This document shows positions 1 to 12,649 of a DNA stretch of 50,714 bases, in pieces. The notes under the pieces were generated by a model. The model was not told the origin of the DNA, ran no database searches, and saw only the letters and a program-made list of their open reading frames with translations. The position numbers and the translations under genes were made by a program. How positions within the stretch are numbered: position 1 is the first letter of the stretch; every line of letters begins with the position of its first letter. This DNA is from Dipylidium caninum (lineage: Eukaryota; Platyhelminthes; Cestoda; Cyclophyllidea; Dipylidiidae), in NCBI GenBank assembly GCA_017562135.1, contig QEYB01000147.1, positions 1-50,714 on the forward strand. Direction: 5' to 3'.

Positions 1-1980
1 ACCGAGGAAAATCTGCACAATGACAGACGAAGTCGAGACGGAAAGAGGTTATTGAGTGAAAGGTAGAAGACTACGCATGCTTATATCTAACAGCCAGCCC
101 CACTTCCGCATGACTCCGCGCCATCCCTTCCTCGCCAGTCAGCTAAATTGAGGAAATGCTGACGCTTCTCTAAAAATAATTCCGCAAAAAGCATCAGAAA
201 AAAATACTCATTTGGCCATACAGGCTCGTAACATCGGTGAGTGATGGAGACGAGAAATCTGATGTGAATCAGAAACCTATTTCAACGCGGTCGAATAAGT
301 AAATATCACCAAGTTACAGCGCATTTCTCGGTCACGCATTTCCGAACGAGGACCGACACTTGCGGCAAGAGCATGCGCTGTGCATATAGATGCGGACACT
401 GACGTGGCAAAGAAGACGAAAGTTGAAAACCACAGTCATCTACTCAAAACACCTCCGGGGCTGTATAGATGGATGGAATGTTTGATAGGTCGGAAGACGG
501 TGGAATTCTCTTTTAAGACCAGAATACGTAAGCCTTTCGTGGACGATCACATTTGAAAGCTTCCGTTGGCCAACTGCCTCCTCACTTAAGCCGTCGACCG
601 AACCAATAATCCGTTAGCGATGTTTTGGTAGGTGTGGCAGCTTTGAACTTTTAGTCGAAATCGTCACAATGTGAGTACACTGTCGAGGCCCTGATTTCGA
701 TGTGACATTTTTGAACCTTGACTTGTTGTAATGGAAAAGCATGCACTATCTTGTTTTCTGCGCAAATTGAAATATCCAATTGCAATTTTTCCTAGCGAAC
801 GTGAAGGACAGGCAGGGCGATGTCGCGCAGGTCTGCCTTATGACGTCGGTCACCTTCACGATTGTCGGAAGACGTCGGCTCCATTCCCTCCTCCCTCGCC
901 CAAGGGGGAGGTTGGGGAAAAAATCCCCTCATCGTTTGAACGATGCGAATAGTCGACACCCCTTTCCCCATCCAATCGGCCTTGCTATCCGAATGCCAGG
1001 CTGCGAGGGTAGCACAGGGAAGGGACCGCGGAGAATGGGAACTGGACGGGGAAAGGGTAAGGGTGTTGACGCGAAGGTTTCGAATGCCGGTGCGCGAAAG
1101 TGGAGAAGACATTATTTCCCAGTCCATCTCGTCCAACGTCTCCACCTCCACCACATTTCTCCATCCCACACGGCCAATTTAGTTTCGTTGGTTTGAGTTG
1201 AAGGTTCTTCCGAAGGCTTCAACTGAGTTTCATCATGCAATTTATAAACGAGGGTCTCACGACCTCAGGCGCCGTCATATGAGGCGATTGGGACCAAATT
1301 CTTTCTCACTCTTCCTAGCTCTTCTTATTTTCTGGAATTGAAAAGGCGATTCGAGCTCAAATGTGTGTCCATCCTTGTCTTGAGCATTAGTCAAAATTAG
1401 CATGAGATACTTCGGGGTGCCAGTCACTTTGTTTGGAAGAGAACTCCCACAGTTCACTTTCGCGCACATTCAGCTCCCCCGAGAATGGGCAAATTAGCTC
1501 GGTGTCACGAGTGAAGACTGACTGGACGTCGTTCTCTCATCGACTGGTGGCTGCACCGACCAAATGATCTGATGTGGGGCTAGTTTGACGGGCTGCGGGT
1601 ATTTCCAAAGGCGTCAGTCACGGGGGGAACGAGGAGATCTCGTAGTCGAAGTCTTCGCGTTCCCTGCTGTAGTTTCCCTGCTCACCGAGCGGTCGCACTG
1701 ACGAAGTTTACGACGGTGGAACATCGGCCACCTGAGGGTGAGTAGACGTCGTAGAACTCCGCGCGGAGTTGTTGAAGTCAACGAGGACGCGCAGTCACTG
1801 TGGAACGAGGGTGGAAAAACCTTTGAAATGCAACTTGTTAAAATAAGAAAAGCCTTGCCCAAATTAGTGTTGTTGTCCATCGGGCTTTTAAAGAATGCCT
1901 GGGTATTCCACAGATGTTTTCCCACTGAATGGTGCAAAAGATGATGCATCCAATCGCTTCTGTGATCCGCGTTGTTGTCA
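1..1980. other. no supported gene
   Basis: Frames at 780-1196 (+) and 792-1169 (-) overlap on opposite strands and have no recognisable content. No repeat of this stretch was seen elsewhere in the window. Confidence 0.5.
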
Positions 1981-2024
1981 TATTAAAAAAAATATAAAAA
2001 AAAATATAAAACAATATATAAAAG
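1981..2024. repeat. A/T-rich tract
   Basis: Runs of A broken by TAT. It could be the tail of an old retroposed element, but no element is recognisable beside it. Confidence 0.6.
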
Positions 2025-2169
2025 TCTCACCTCATCTTGGACAATAGCTTCCAACGCCTCCGCCCAAGAGTCTGACTAGGCTGTCGGTCATGGATACGTT
2101 GCCGAAGGCCGTACAGCCGTGAAAGGCAATAGGTTTGGTACGGGGACTCCCTTCGGTTAGCCGCGAGAA

Positions 2170-3850
2170 TGCTTTTACCCTGTCTTCTCGGGAAATTGCC
2201 CCTTCTCGGTGAGACGAGAAAAAAGGTTGCCATGTCGCCGACCGCGGTTCTGAGTAGGATCGCGAATTACGAAAGTATAGGTCATGACACCAACGAAAGC
2301 GATCTGAGTCCGAGTTGTAGGCTAGACGGTGCCGCTTCGGAGGAAGGACCAATCACGTTGTGGACAGGATTTCCCATTCCACCCTTTCACCTCTTTTCTC
2401 CGTATGTCGTTTTGCAATGTCACAATCTACAAACGGACTGTATTGTTGCTTGTGGGAAGCATTATGGACGGTCTCATGTCACCACTATTTTTCTCCTCCC
2501 GATCCACCCCAGCTACACCCGTTTGGAGGTGGACGATGAGGAACAAAGAAAACATCACCACCGCTACTTGTCATTGCATTCTTTCAAGTGATCATCGCGC
2601 TTCAGCTCAAAAAATTATAGTTGCACTGGTGAACTAGCATAAGGAATCTCTCGCATAACAATCTTCCGCCAAATAATCATCTCTGTAGCACTAGGAAGAG
2701 GTGAAGTTCGAAGGTGGTGTAGGTGACGGGGTATCCGCTCAAGACTCACCAAAAACACATGATAGTAGGGGTATTGATTTTCATTTTTGGACAATCCGTC
2801 AGTCCTTTGACGGCTACGTGACATCACCGTAAGCGTATTACTAAACGATTTGCCAAGCTGTCGTCTGCTATTAATCAAACAGCGCAACGCACCACAGACA
2901 TCAAATCAAGCCAACATCTGTACATAACTTCAGCAATGCGGAATCCTATTCGGCCACCCTGGGATGATGTCTAAAATGAAATCTGTCAGGTCGCCCGTGC
3001 ACACACGCTAGACGGAGACGATCACATCCTCCGTGTAGGCTACCTCGTGGATTTTCTTTTCCCCCAAGAAACGCTGTTGTATAACTTGAAATGAGAGCGA
3101 GTGAAGGGTATGCTTCATTCGTTACGCGCCATGGCATACGACTACGCTATCAAGTCCAGCATGAAACTCATACCAAGAAAATATCCTTCTACGCTCATAC
3201 CAATGCCCCAAAACGCTTACAGTTAATTTTTCCATGGCAGATGCAGTGGAGGTCAATGAAGACATGCAAGTGTGCCAGATACGCTTATTGCAAGAGTGGG
3301 TAATTTAAAAACATTCGGGGGGGGGGTGCGTTAAAGTGCTCCGCCGGACATGCAAAATACGTCTTCGGAGCGACAATGCATCATTTTGTGAGATTTCACT
3401 GGCGTTGTCCATTGTCTTCTGACCAAGGATCCCTCACAAACGCCTTTCGCATTAACCCACTTTGGTAATTCATCCATTTTCTTCGAGAGCAGCCTTCATG
3501 AAGTGTAAGGTGAGTAAAATATTTCCGTAAATATGGAACTGAAGGCGAATTATTGGGAATTCCTCTCCTTCTAGAGGACTTTCTGCTACAGCCTTAATTT
3601 CCGCACATTAATGAATCTATTCATTCTCGACCATATGAGTCAATTCATCGGGCCTCGTGAGAGAAATGATTGGGGAGGGGTGGAAAATTTGTCGCTAGAA
3701 ATAGGTTTAGAACTTAATTGCATTAACTGGGATCCATTTGCGGTTGACATGCAGTCAAAGTTGACCTTTGAGCTTAGAGGCGACTGAACTACTCGAATCT
3801 GACCACTAGTCCTCACTCTCAGCACTCTAAAGTGACTGTTTGTCTGAAAA
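2170..3850 (+). repeat. mosaic module, copy 1
   Basis: Pieces match 12650-14200, 24090-25000 and 29870-30350: GGACCAATCACG (2346), the TTCAGCAATGCGGAATCCTATT stretch near 2930 (as a shorter core), CTTCTACGCTCATACCAATG (3187) and GGAACTGAAGGCGAATTATT (3536). A 140-codon frame at 2169-2591 lies here but is not conserved in the other copies. A run of ten G sits at 3317-3326. Confidence 0.5.
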
Positions 3851-4149
3851 CTTCTAGGTGCAGTTGAAAGAAGCTGTTGATAGCACTTTCGTTCCTTCCC
3901 TCTTGTTAGACTCCTTGCTTAATCATGCGTGAATGGGAGCTGAAGAGGACTCGATGGAGGAATCCATCTCGCTCATTTGCCGGCGTTTGTGTGGCAGTGT
4001 GGAGCAGTCAGAGGCGTTGAATCAAACGATGTCCTCCTCTGGTTGTAAGAGGAAAGGCATGCGGTCTCGACTCACCCTCCGACCCTGACAGACCGTCCTT
4101 TGGTTGGGGTTGCATAGTACACTTGTGTTGTGCTTTATGCTTACTTGTT

Positions 4150-4485
4150 TTATGCATAGTTGCTTCCCAAAAAATGAATTAATTGATGAACAGCTTTCGC
4201 ATCAAGAGTTCGGGAACGGACTGCGATGTTGTTGTTTTGATAGTGTAGTGCGACAGTGGAGAAGCAGGTCAAATCGTCCACGTATGCATGCTTCTTTCCA
4301 CCTCCGACCAGGTGAGTTAATGCATCGACTTTCGTGAGAGGATTGCAGGAATGCATTCTAAACACCGTGCACGCACTAGATGAAAGGCAGATACAACATC
4401 GGACTGCTTGGTGAACACCACGCTCCTGCCGAACAGTGATAGGGACGAGCCCACTCTCGTGCGTAAGACGAAGTTGTGGTGACAT
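4150..4485 (-). CDS. unrecognised exon-like ORF, family E (copy 1)
   Basis: Minus-strand open frame of 111 codons (start ATG at 4485) containing FRMHSCNPLTKVDALTHLVG, then GGKKHAYVDDLTC, and ending at TAG. Part of it matches a plus-strand segment near 19470-19540 (SCNSPTKADAFVYLVKNGQK) with several silent changes, and more weakly two minus-strand blocks at 33241-33456 and 34375-34600. No family recognised; could be an exon or a chance frame in an old duplicate. Confidence 0.3.
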   Translation of the reverse strand: MSPQLRLTHESGLVPITVRQERGVHQAVRCCICLSSSACTVFRMHSCNPLTKVDALTHLVGGGKKHAYVDDLTCFSTVALHYQNNNIAVRSRTLDAKAVHQLIHFLGSNYA

Positions 4486-5259
4486 AGAGGCGGGGCAAAA
4501 GCGATATCGTGCGGACGGGTATAAAAAGGTTTATCCGGGGGGTAATAGTCAAATTTAATACTGAAATATGTTCTTATGCAAGAAGAGATCTTCATTTAGT
4601 TTAGACAATCTTTCCTCGGAAGAGGACTTTCACATCCTCGACGATGTGCTTCATGTCGTACTGAACCGAAGCAGCCGTTAACTAAAGCCCCTGAAGTCAA
4701 TCGGCTTGAGATGGATTACGGGCCTGTCTTAAGTTCTCTTTCCTGAAAGATTTTAAGTGGCTTATTGTATGTAATGAGTATTTGCCCATTGTTACCACAT
4801 TAATTATTGTTGCCCTCTTTAAATTCCTATTTCTTGGGCATGGCTTGGCTTCCATAGAATTGGACAGTTTTTGACCCTCGCGCTTCATTCTGATCAACTT
4901 TTTTTCAAATAATAAGGAGGAAGTATATTGTCCCCATAAATGTGGTAAATGAGCATATGCTGATCAGTCTTTACAATTCATTTTGCAACATTAAACTAGA
5001 TCTATGACCGCGTTGGTCTTCCGCAGACCCTCCTTCAAAGGACGAGACGTGTAGTATTGGAGGGGCCTTGAATTCCCCTGGGACGTTCCGTTTGCAAAAC
5101 GGAGATTGTGCTGCTGGAAAACTATACGGCCATTGTAAAGAGAGGATCAGAATGCTTCACTGCGGAGTCTCGGACTCTCCAGCTCCGCAAAGGCACCCGC
5201 ATAGCCACGAGCTGCAAGTGAACAATGCTGAGGAAAGGATCAACAAAAGACTTACTTAC

Positions 5260-5472
5260 CGGTCCGCTGCCATCATCCAACCATCCGACGCGCACGGTAG
5301 AGAAACCGATCGCTTGACCATCGAGGAGGGTGGAGAGGCGACTGAACCTGTGTTCATTCATGCCGCTGCATCGCCCGCAGGCCATCAACCATCTCGAACA
5401 CACTTTTGTTAGTCGACTTCCGCAGTCTGTAGGCAAAAACATGGTAAACTCATGTTCCACGAACTTCCGCAT
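5260..5472 (-). CDS. unrecognised exon-like block, family D, ending in a splice donor
   Basis: Minus-strand open frame beginning MRKFVEHEFTMFLPTDCGSR and ending WLDDGSGP directly at CCG|GTAAGTAAG, a near-perfect 5' splice site (GT at 5259-5258). Copies lie at 9750-9900 (-) and 15570-15750 (-); the third keeps the donor as CCG|GTCAGTAAG. Comparing copies two and three, most changes fall at third positions of the frame reading SVASPSCSIIKAIGSST / SVTPPSSAMIKAIGSPT, so that frame was probably the coding one; copy 1 has a one-base loss within it. Best read as an exon of an unrecognised gene, decayed in at least two copies. Confidence 0.35.
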
Positions 5473-5529
5473 AGGGATTCAGTCTCGGCATTTGTCTACC
5501 AGCCCTTTTTAGAGACGCCTCTATTCTCT

Positions 5530-6540
5530 TTTGTGGCTGTCAGAATATAAACTGAGAAATGAGAATTTATCAAACAACCATGGACCACCTAATTTAAGAA
5601 TGCCTTTTGCCTGCTGAGGCTTCACTATTTGACATATGCAGAATAATGGAGAACGATTTTAGAAACCTAACCGAACCCTTCACAATAAGAGTGAACAAAA
5701 GGAGAATTCCACAACACAGTGATTTAGTGCCACCGCATGGCAGGAGACTGGCAGTTAGACTTAAAGTCAACTGGCTTTGGACAATCGGCCTTGCAAGCTT
5801 GCGGAGGAGAAAGTTGGGAAGAGTGGGGTGAAAGTGGTACTGGTGTATTAATATGTGGTAAGGGAAGGCTGACGTTAATTAGGCTGTTGTATTTCGCAAT
5901 GCAGCCTGTCGAATTGATCATATGGGTAGAGGAATATTGTCCTGCGCTCAAGTAAGAAGAAGTGGAGACCATTTGAGTACAAGTGGCATCCACGATTGAC
6001 AGTGGACAAGTTACTTATTAGTATGCTGCATAGAAAGGTGTTGGGACGATGTGCGAACATGGCTTTGGCGGAGTAGGTTATTCTCTGGCAACATGGAATT
6101 TGCCACGTGCAAACGAATTATCATCTCAGCGACGGCGCTGAGGGACATTGAGCAAAGTAGGATGGACGTAAATCTAATAAATATTGACTGGAGATATAAT
6201 TTGATTGGTTTGTTTGCCTCGGCCGAGTTATCTGATTAATTGGTTCTAACTTATCATTGGACAATAGATGGAAACAGGTTTGCTGCCGTTACTTAGAAGA
6301 TCAATCGAAATGGATAGAAACGGAGACTATAGTTTGAAATGGTTGTGGTAAATCAGGTTTTGGGGACATTATTGTCCTATGGCACACCAAATTCTCACTA
6401 CCTTTAGGTTCCGATAAGGTTTCCAGGACAGTCTGCTAATCTTTGGGTTTCAGAAAAGAACTTGTGACTATTTCCACTTTCGTACATTGCCTCCTTTTGT
6501 CAGAATAGATTTTCTCCTTCAGCACTAGATCAACTCATTT
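5530..6540. other. repeat tail, then no supported gene
   Basis: 5530-5690 matches 9955-10110 (AATATAAACTGAG, ACCACCTAATTTAAGAATG-like, AACCTAACCGAACCC). From 5700 to 6540 I see no coding or repeat signal. Confidence 0.5.
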
Positions 6541-6549
6541 TTTCTGGCG

Positions 6550-8050
6550 TATTCTACTGATTAGGTGACGAGTAGCATAAGACAGCGACTAAATGCCGAG
6601 AATATTTCCGACTGGTTACTCAACGCTAGAGGGGAGCAAAAACATGCAGACTCATGCGATTATCTTTACCATGCGATTATCTTCCCCAGACTCGAGGACA
6701 ATGACCTCCCGGCTATCTCTTCTTTGTCTTTTGGCTCTTTCGGTCTTCACGGCCAGGGTCGCTTCACTTCGCTAAATTGAGAAGCAGGAGGATAATGAGA
6801 GAGAGAATGATGAGGAGGAAGAGTACGAGGAGGAGGAAGATAAAGAAGAAGAAGAGGAGGATGTGAGTGGACCGAGGGATCAGCAGCCAACGAGGACTCC
6901 CAACTCAATTATTCTTAACTTCATGACCCCGGCTCAGGTGCGAAAGTGTAGGAATCGGCAGAAATGCTCCTAATGATTCACTACCTAAGCGAAATAGACA
7001 CCTGCAAATTGAGTCTAGCAAAGTTAGGAGCAATGAAGGCGGGTTAGTTGAGACCTCCTCACTATCTGTAAACCTGCTCCCCGCTTCAGGTACTCATCTC
7101 CCATCCTTGTTCACGAGTAAAATCGACCTTGGGAAAAACGGTGGCTTTCTGTTTAGGTATGCAAGGTCATTTTTGGCGTCGCATTGAGGGTGCTAAACTC
7201 TTCACGCACAGAGTCGTTTTCGTAGTTCGCAGCACGGCGGATAAAGCTTTTAGCTCCTCGGATACCGTGACGGTCTCACAGTTCCAGTAAAGGGGGAATT
7301 GGCGGTGACACACGAAACCGAATTTATTCTAAATAAGCTGGTATGTGGAGGTGACTGGTGACGGCACCTATGTCAATGTTTGAACAGGCAACCCTGAATC
7401 ACTCTCCACATGATCAAGAGGTGAAGCCAAAACCAATACCATGCGATTAGACAAAATCGCCGCAAGTGAGCAAATTGCCGAGAATAGGGAAGAGGAAATC
7501 TTCACTCGTGGAATCGGCGACCGCAGACACCGCGAGTGACATTCATAGAGTGTGTGCTTTTCCCCCAAGAATACCTGTCTCTGCAGGGGAGGCGCTTGCA
7601 CGTGAGGCAGTGCGGGGGAAAAGATAAAAGTGGACTATGTGATACACGCGAATAAGAGCAGATTGAGTTGACACAGCGCGAAAAATTCATTTTATTAAAT
7701 TCAATTGCGTAAAATATCCACGTCAGAATCGAGAACAACAGGCATAAAGACAAGGTCGCGCAGAGGAATGTTTAAATTTTCCCTAGATCTGTAGGAAATT
7801 AAATGAGAGCAACCAATTTTTGTACCCACCACATAATTTAGAGTAGTGTTTTCCGAAGAGACACAAAACTTTTCTCAAGAGGACTTGTAGTCCTTACAAG
7901 GTCCACTCACATGCTCGTAATACGTTCGCCGTTGGCTACATTTTCTTTAACGGCCAAAACTCATGTGAGAGGGATGCAGATTTATGAATTTCAGCTACTC
8001 TCTCCCCCGATATGACCAAAGAATTCGAGTCTAACGATGCAGTCTTTCGT
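6550..8050 (+). repeat. inverted segmental duplication, left arm
   Basis: Matches the reverse complement of 31050-32600 over its whole length. Examples: GAGGGTGCTAAACTCT, CACAGAGTCGTTTTC, GCAGCACGGCGGATA and GGTCTCACAGTTCCAGT occur in both in the same order. It contains the broken secreted gene at 6701-7047. Beyond that gene no open frame is supported. Confidence 0.85.
6701..7047 (+). pseudogene. broken small secreted Glu-rich protein, copy 1
   Basis: Reading from ATG 6701, a signal peptide (MTSRLSLLCLLALSVFTAR) is followed by a TAA at codon 25 (6773-6775). The same frame then runs on through a Glu/Asp-rich stretch (about codons 27-54, many GAG/GAA) to a QQPTRTPNS-type segment, TPAQVRKC with a cysteine at codon 83, and a second TAA at 6971. 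One frame shift later the sequence matches the tail of the other copy: IHYLSEIDTC then KLGAMKAG and a TAG at 7045-7047. The inverted relative lies at 32169-32510; both keep the same order of parts, and many of their differences are synonymous, so the frame was once translated. With a stop and a frame shift it is probably dead, unless splicing bypasses them. The family is not recognised. Confidence 0.6.
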
Positions 8051-9640
8051 CTAGCGGTGGCCCTCTTTCCATTGTTCCTCACCGCGGACTGCATGACGAT
8101 GGGAAATTTCACAGCGTTCTGTACAACCGCTGAAAGTGCAGTAGTAAGCGTTATGGCCTGAAGGAGGCGCCCGATAATGCGAACATTGCGGGTACTTCTG
8201 TTCCCTCTTGTCTTTTATCTCTCCATTTCATGGAAGAAGAACTAGAACGGTATGAAAGTTGGAGGGATGTAAAAAGGTAACACATGATTGCTTAATCTTC
8301 TTTAAGAGAGGCGGAGGTGAATTCCGCCCGACTACAGGCTAATCAGTGCGGTTTACCTCGTAATAGCACTCCAAAAATATAATTTCGAGAGGGGATGAGG
8401 CAGCAATGTTTTCAAACCAGATGAACGACCGATTCTCCAGGGTGGTTAAACTCGCTGACCCTCGTGGGTCCGATCACTTCCAACAGCCCAGCAATCCTAT
8501 TCATCCTGCAATGCGTTTCAGTTGGCGAGTAGAAAAGACATTTGCAGAAGGCGTCCGCATTGCTACTTCATGTCATCGGCTGCTCTCCAACAACTCCCAG
8601 CATGAGAGTCTGAGAAAGAAGGTTTCAAGAAGACACGGAGGCCATTTCACTCAGTGGCGACTGAAAGACCCTCATGGTGTACCAAATACTTAATTGTCAA
8701 CATCCTTTTCCATTCAAGACATGATTTAAGGAGTAATTATTTTTACGTAGGCAGTTGGCGGATCGTGGCGGTTTCCTGTTTAAGTGTAAGGCGAACAAGA
8801 AGTAATTTCGGCGCCAATACACTGCTTACCCCATTGGGGATGAGACAGTACTTAAATGGGAAAAAGTAATTCCCTCATAACACTTGTATGTAGGTTATCA
8901 TTACGCTGTTCAAAATACATCAGTTGCCTTGATTGCTGCGGCGGAAATGACTTTTATCAATCACGCCAGTCAGTAGAACAAAGAGCCTTCGTACGAGTGG
9001 AAACTTGCCGTTTCAAATGAGCAAGTTGAAGATACGCCTTAGGGTGAAGCTTCCAGCTGCGATATAGTCATATCTGTGTGTAGAAGCGTTTACGGTCTGG
9101 CGATGCTGGGGACGAAGGAGCGGCCGACTTTTCTCCCCTAAAATGAATATTCACCTTGAAAAGGAAGGCAATCGCCGAGTGGGCGCGTGGCGAAGAGCAG
9201 AAGGGGGTAAGACACAGCCAATCGACCCAGCCAACTCCTTTCACCGACGATTGCACCATCTCGCCAATTAAGCAACATACTCGCACACGCCTTCCCAACT
9301 AACCCTTTCCACTTCACCATTTAGCCTTATTTCTTGTTAACTTAGTCGCTTAACGCAGACATCATAGAGGCAATTGAAATAATTAATAATAAGGTAATGC
9401 CATTGTGGTAGATAGTGGGGACGGAGGCGGCAGAGCCTTCTGTTTTGGTTGGAACCGCAAATCTCGGTGATACTCACTGATACACAATGACGGCATTTAC
9501 CGTTTTTCCCCATTCAAAATGCATTCGATTCTCCGTTTCGAGTGTTTTTCTTAAATGGGGAAGAATAATAACCGCAAGCAATGTCAGAGATGCGATTTTG
9601 ATTATGCTGATGTGGAGGTAGTCAGTCAATTAATTGTCCA
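8050..9640. other. no supported gene
   Basis: A 95-codon frame at 8406-8693 (+) has ordinary composition but no match, motif or flanking promoter. Nothing else seen. Confidence 0.45.
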
Positions 9641-9749
9641 CTTGTGAATTTACCATTAAGTAACATAGCTTTTCGTCTTTCCACTCAGGAAGACGTAGAT
9701 GGGGCTGGCGCCTGTCTCCACTACCTGATCAGGAGAAAAATCGAGGAGC

Positions 9750-9900
9750 GTAGAGGAACCGATCGCCTTGATTATCGAGCAAGATGGAGAGGCGACCGAA
9801 GATGTGTCCTTACACGCAGTTGCACCGCCCACAGGCCCGCATACGCTCCTGTTGGTCGACTTCCTAAGTTTGTAGAGGATGACAGGATGATCTCATGTCT
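9750..9900 (-). pseudogene. exon-like fragment, family D (copy 2)
   Basis: Minus-strand copy reading GPVGGATACKDTSSVASP and SIIKAIGSSTLL. It lacks the donor flank found in the copies at 5260 and 15570. Downstream of it (9955-10110 on the plus strand) the match to 5530-5690 continues through a shared AGATATAAACTGAG and a shared AACCTAACCGAACCCT. Confidence 0.35.
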
Positions 9901-10827
9901 GACAAATTTTCTCATAAGGAATTTGTCTACCAAACCTTTATAGAGACTCTATTCTCTTTTGCTCCTAACAAGATATAAACTGAGGGGTGAGAATTTATCG
10001 TACAATCATGGGACACCTAATTTAAAGAATATATTTTGCCTGCCGAGGGTTTACAATTTGCCCTATGCAGAATACTAAAGAAAGCGTTTAAAAACCTAAC
10101 CGAACCCTCCTCCATCCACCACTCACTCTTCTCCCTCTTTCACACATTCCCCTTGGTCCTCTGTGAAATTGCATTAACAGTGGAGTACCACTCCAAGGAA
10201 TGTCACCAAACTTGGGGGCAACTCACATAAATGCTTACCTTCACTTGCGAAGCCTTTTCCATTTGGGAAGTATCCAAACTCCAAGGCCACATCTTTTCAA
10301 CTTAAACAATGAAACGCAAAAAAATGAATAAATCTTCCATCATATATGAAGGCAAGCATGAAAATACACAATTTTACCTTATTAACCCAAATACATACAC
10401 TGAGATGAATAATTATCTCCAACAACCTTGCTGACACATCTCAATCCTTCCTTCAAAAAACAATTAATTGTCAAAGCTCATTAAGACAAGGAAGATGAAG
10501 TGAGATAGACAAGTGAACATCAAAACCAGGAACTCGTATCCCTTTGTCTCACCACGCAAAGCCCTAGTGGAATTAAGTCCACCACTTGAGGGAGATTAGC
10601 ACTTGGACCTACTGCGACTACTGTTGCAGTGGTTTGTAGGCCATCACTTGGAGCGTGAGTTGTTCTTTGGGCGGAAGAAATATCGAGATGTGTAGCTGTT
10701 TATGGGGGTCGTAGTAGTAGTCGCACACTGCTAGCCCTTCTGCTACTGCTTTTCTCTTCGACAAATTCAAGGCAGGATGGAATTTGCTCATCGCAAGATT
10801 TCCTATTTGTCCTCCTCTATATCTCCA

Positions 10828-11136
10828 TTAGCTGATTGACAGAAGCTCTTTGTCCACCTTCTCTTCAGACACTGGGAACATATCCAAACTGTGTCCTCCA
10901 CTCCAGGAAAATGCACGTGAGTTTACCACATCTTCAGCAAAATGTGCGTTTCGCATTACGGGCTCTACCACGTCCACTGCCAGGTCTTCCACCTCGCCAA
11001 AAGAGTCTTCGAGATCTCGCATAGTCATGTCTCCATAGGTTATATGATTGGGCATGAACGGAAAATACTTAGTCAAAATCGTTGCCCACGGCAACACAGC
11101 CGCTGTCACTTCTTGTGTGTTTTCTCCCCGGGTCAA
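10828..11136 (-). CDS. unrecognised exon-like ORF, family C (copy 1)
   Basis: Minus-strand open frame of about 100 codons with no stop, acidic and lacking low-complexity sequence: it includes PWATILTKYFPFMPNHITYG, DMTMRDLEDSFGEVEDLAVD, VVEPVMRNAHFAEDVV and LDMFPVSEEKVDKE. The listed first residue is a TTG, not an ATG, so an exon or fragment is more likely than a whole gene. Related sequence sits at 14110-14200 (+, ENLAVDIVERSIRK) and 30664-30806 (+, AVEHVIRNAHRREC ... TMEMFPGFEER). The three share one frame with mostly third-position and conservative changes, and the other two contain stops. A GTAAAC inside (after GAAGATGTG) could be a donor. No family recognised. Confidence 0.4.
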   Translation of the reverse strand: MTRGENTQEVTAAVLPWATILTKYFPFMPNHITYGDMTMRDLEDSFGEVEDLAVDVVEPVMRNAHFAEDVVNSRAFSWSGGHSLDMFPVSEEKVDKELLSIS

Positions 11137-11139
11137 TCC

Positions 11140-12640
11140 TTCATCCCCCTCTCACAAATCATCGAGCCACTGGTTACACTACTGAACTTGCTAAGTGGCG
11201 ATCTCATCACATAGGTTGGATTCAGGCACAAGTGCACGCGGACTTCATTTCCCCACAAGAGCATGGCATACGTCACTGCTAAACAGCCACGTAATACGCG
11301 GGCACATGGCACTTTAATTAAGCCCTGAAAACAGCCTGAAAGAGCCTACTCATGAAGTGCTACTAACCATGGCAAGAATTATTGACGCGGCCTTAATCGA
11401 TTTTGAGCTGTGGCATTGAATAAATTTAAATTCGAAGACGAGTTTCCTCGTGAAGAAAGTCACTTTACAATCATGACGTTTGCTTTCCTTTGATTGCTTG
11501 AGAGTCGAATGAAGGACGGTAGGAATTGCTTCGTCGCATCTGCCTTCGGTAGAATGCGGCGCCATTCTCAGGCACTTCAGAGTCAATCGGAGTCTATGAA
11601 AGTGGGCTGCGCAAGTGGCCGATAGGTGGACGGTTACACTTTTCTCGGCAAGATACTTCGGTTGCTGGTCTTTTGCTCGGCCTTTTGAAGACAATAGCCG
11701 TGCGTTTTCACACCTCTCCTCCCACTGCCAACACGAAATGATGATAGACCACGAGGACTATGGCACTAACACATCTTTCCACCAACCTCGTCTTTAGTTA
11801 CCAAATCCACCCACTTTCCTCTCTCGCTACCACCCACTTCACCGACTGCTATCCCAACAAGGTGTCCATTTCATGCAAGCAAGTGAGTCATCCTCGGACC
11901 ACAACGACAACGACGACGACGTGTATCACCTTACCAGTAGACAATGGGGTAGGCTGAAGCCTTGTGACAAAAAGTCATGTGAAAGTAGGTACTTAGACTA
12001 GAACTTCACTTACGCGTAAATTCTTCCGCATTAGGTTGGTGCTGTAGTAGGATTGGCTTCTGAGCTGAAGGTCGTGGAAAGTTCCCCAGCAGAGATTCGC
12101 ACATGCAGACGATGAGGACGACGGTGGCTGGCAGTGGAGGCGCTACGGCGAAGAGTGCTGAGAGTAATTCTACGCCAACTCGTAGGAATGCGTACGCAGT
12201 CAACAAGTCGCGAAATCAACAGTCGAACTATGCGCCGGGGCGATTTGAAAATGCGAACACATTAAGAAAGCGATTGATGTCGCGTAATTCTCGGCTGACA
12301 GCATTTTCATTGTCCAAGTCACTCTGGTACGAGGTGGACAAAGAGTTTCAACAGTCAAAGCTGCCTTGTGAAACAGCTGAGAGTGGAGGGGGAAGGGAGG
12401 GAGGGGCGAAGATAGGATATGTCATCGTAATAATGACTTTCCTGCGCATTAGAATAGCAGATGAATTGGGTCAGGGAAGGAGGGGATTTTAGGATAAAAT
12501 AATTAAAAATTGGCAAGTTTCCTCGCCATTTGATTGGACTATGTTCCGGGCATTTGGAGAATAGTCCTCATAACTAGTCAGTTTGCTGCTCTGACTGCTC
12601 TTTTGCTGGTATGTGATTATTTGGGCAGCTTTACGGATGG
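11140..12640. other. no supported gene
   Basis: 12103-12492 (+) is a 129-codon frame with GSGGATAKSAESNSTPTRRN; 12020-12110 resembles 41555-41640 (GATTGGCTTCTG, CAGCAGAGAT). No domain recognised. Confidence 0.4.
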
Positions 12641-12649
12641 TGGTGTTTG

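Noticed and set aside
2169..2591. 140-codon plus-strand frame
   Set aside because: The module copies at 12.7 and 24.1 kb do not keep this frame, and a second long frame overlaps it. No promoter or splice pattern.
12103..12492. 129-codon plus-strand frame
   Set aside because: Plausible composition in its first half, but it ends in low-complexity G-rich sequence and has no match or motif.
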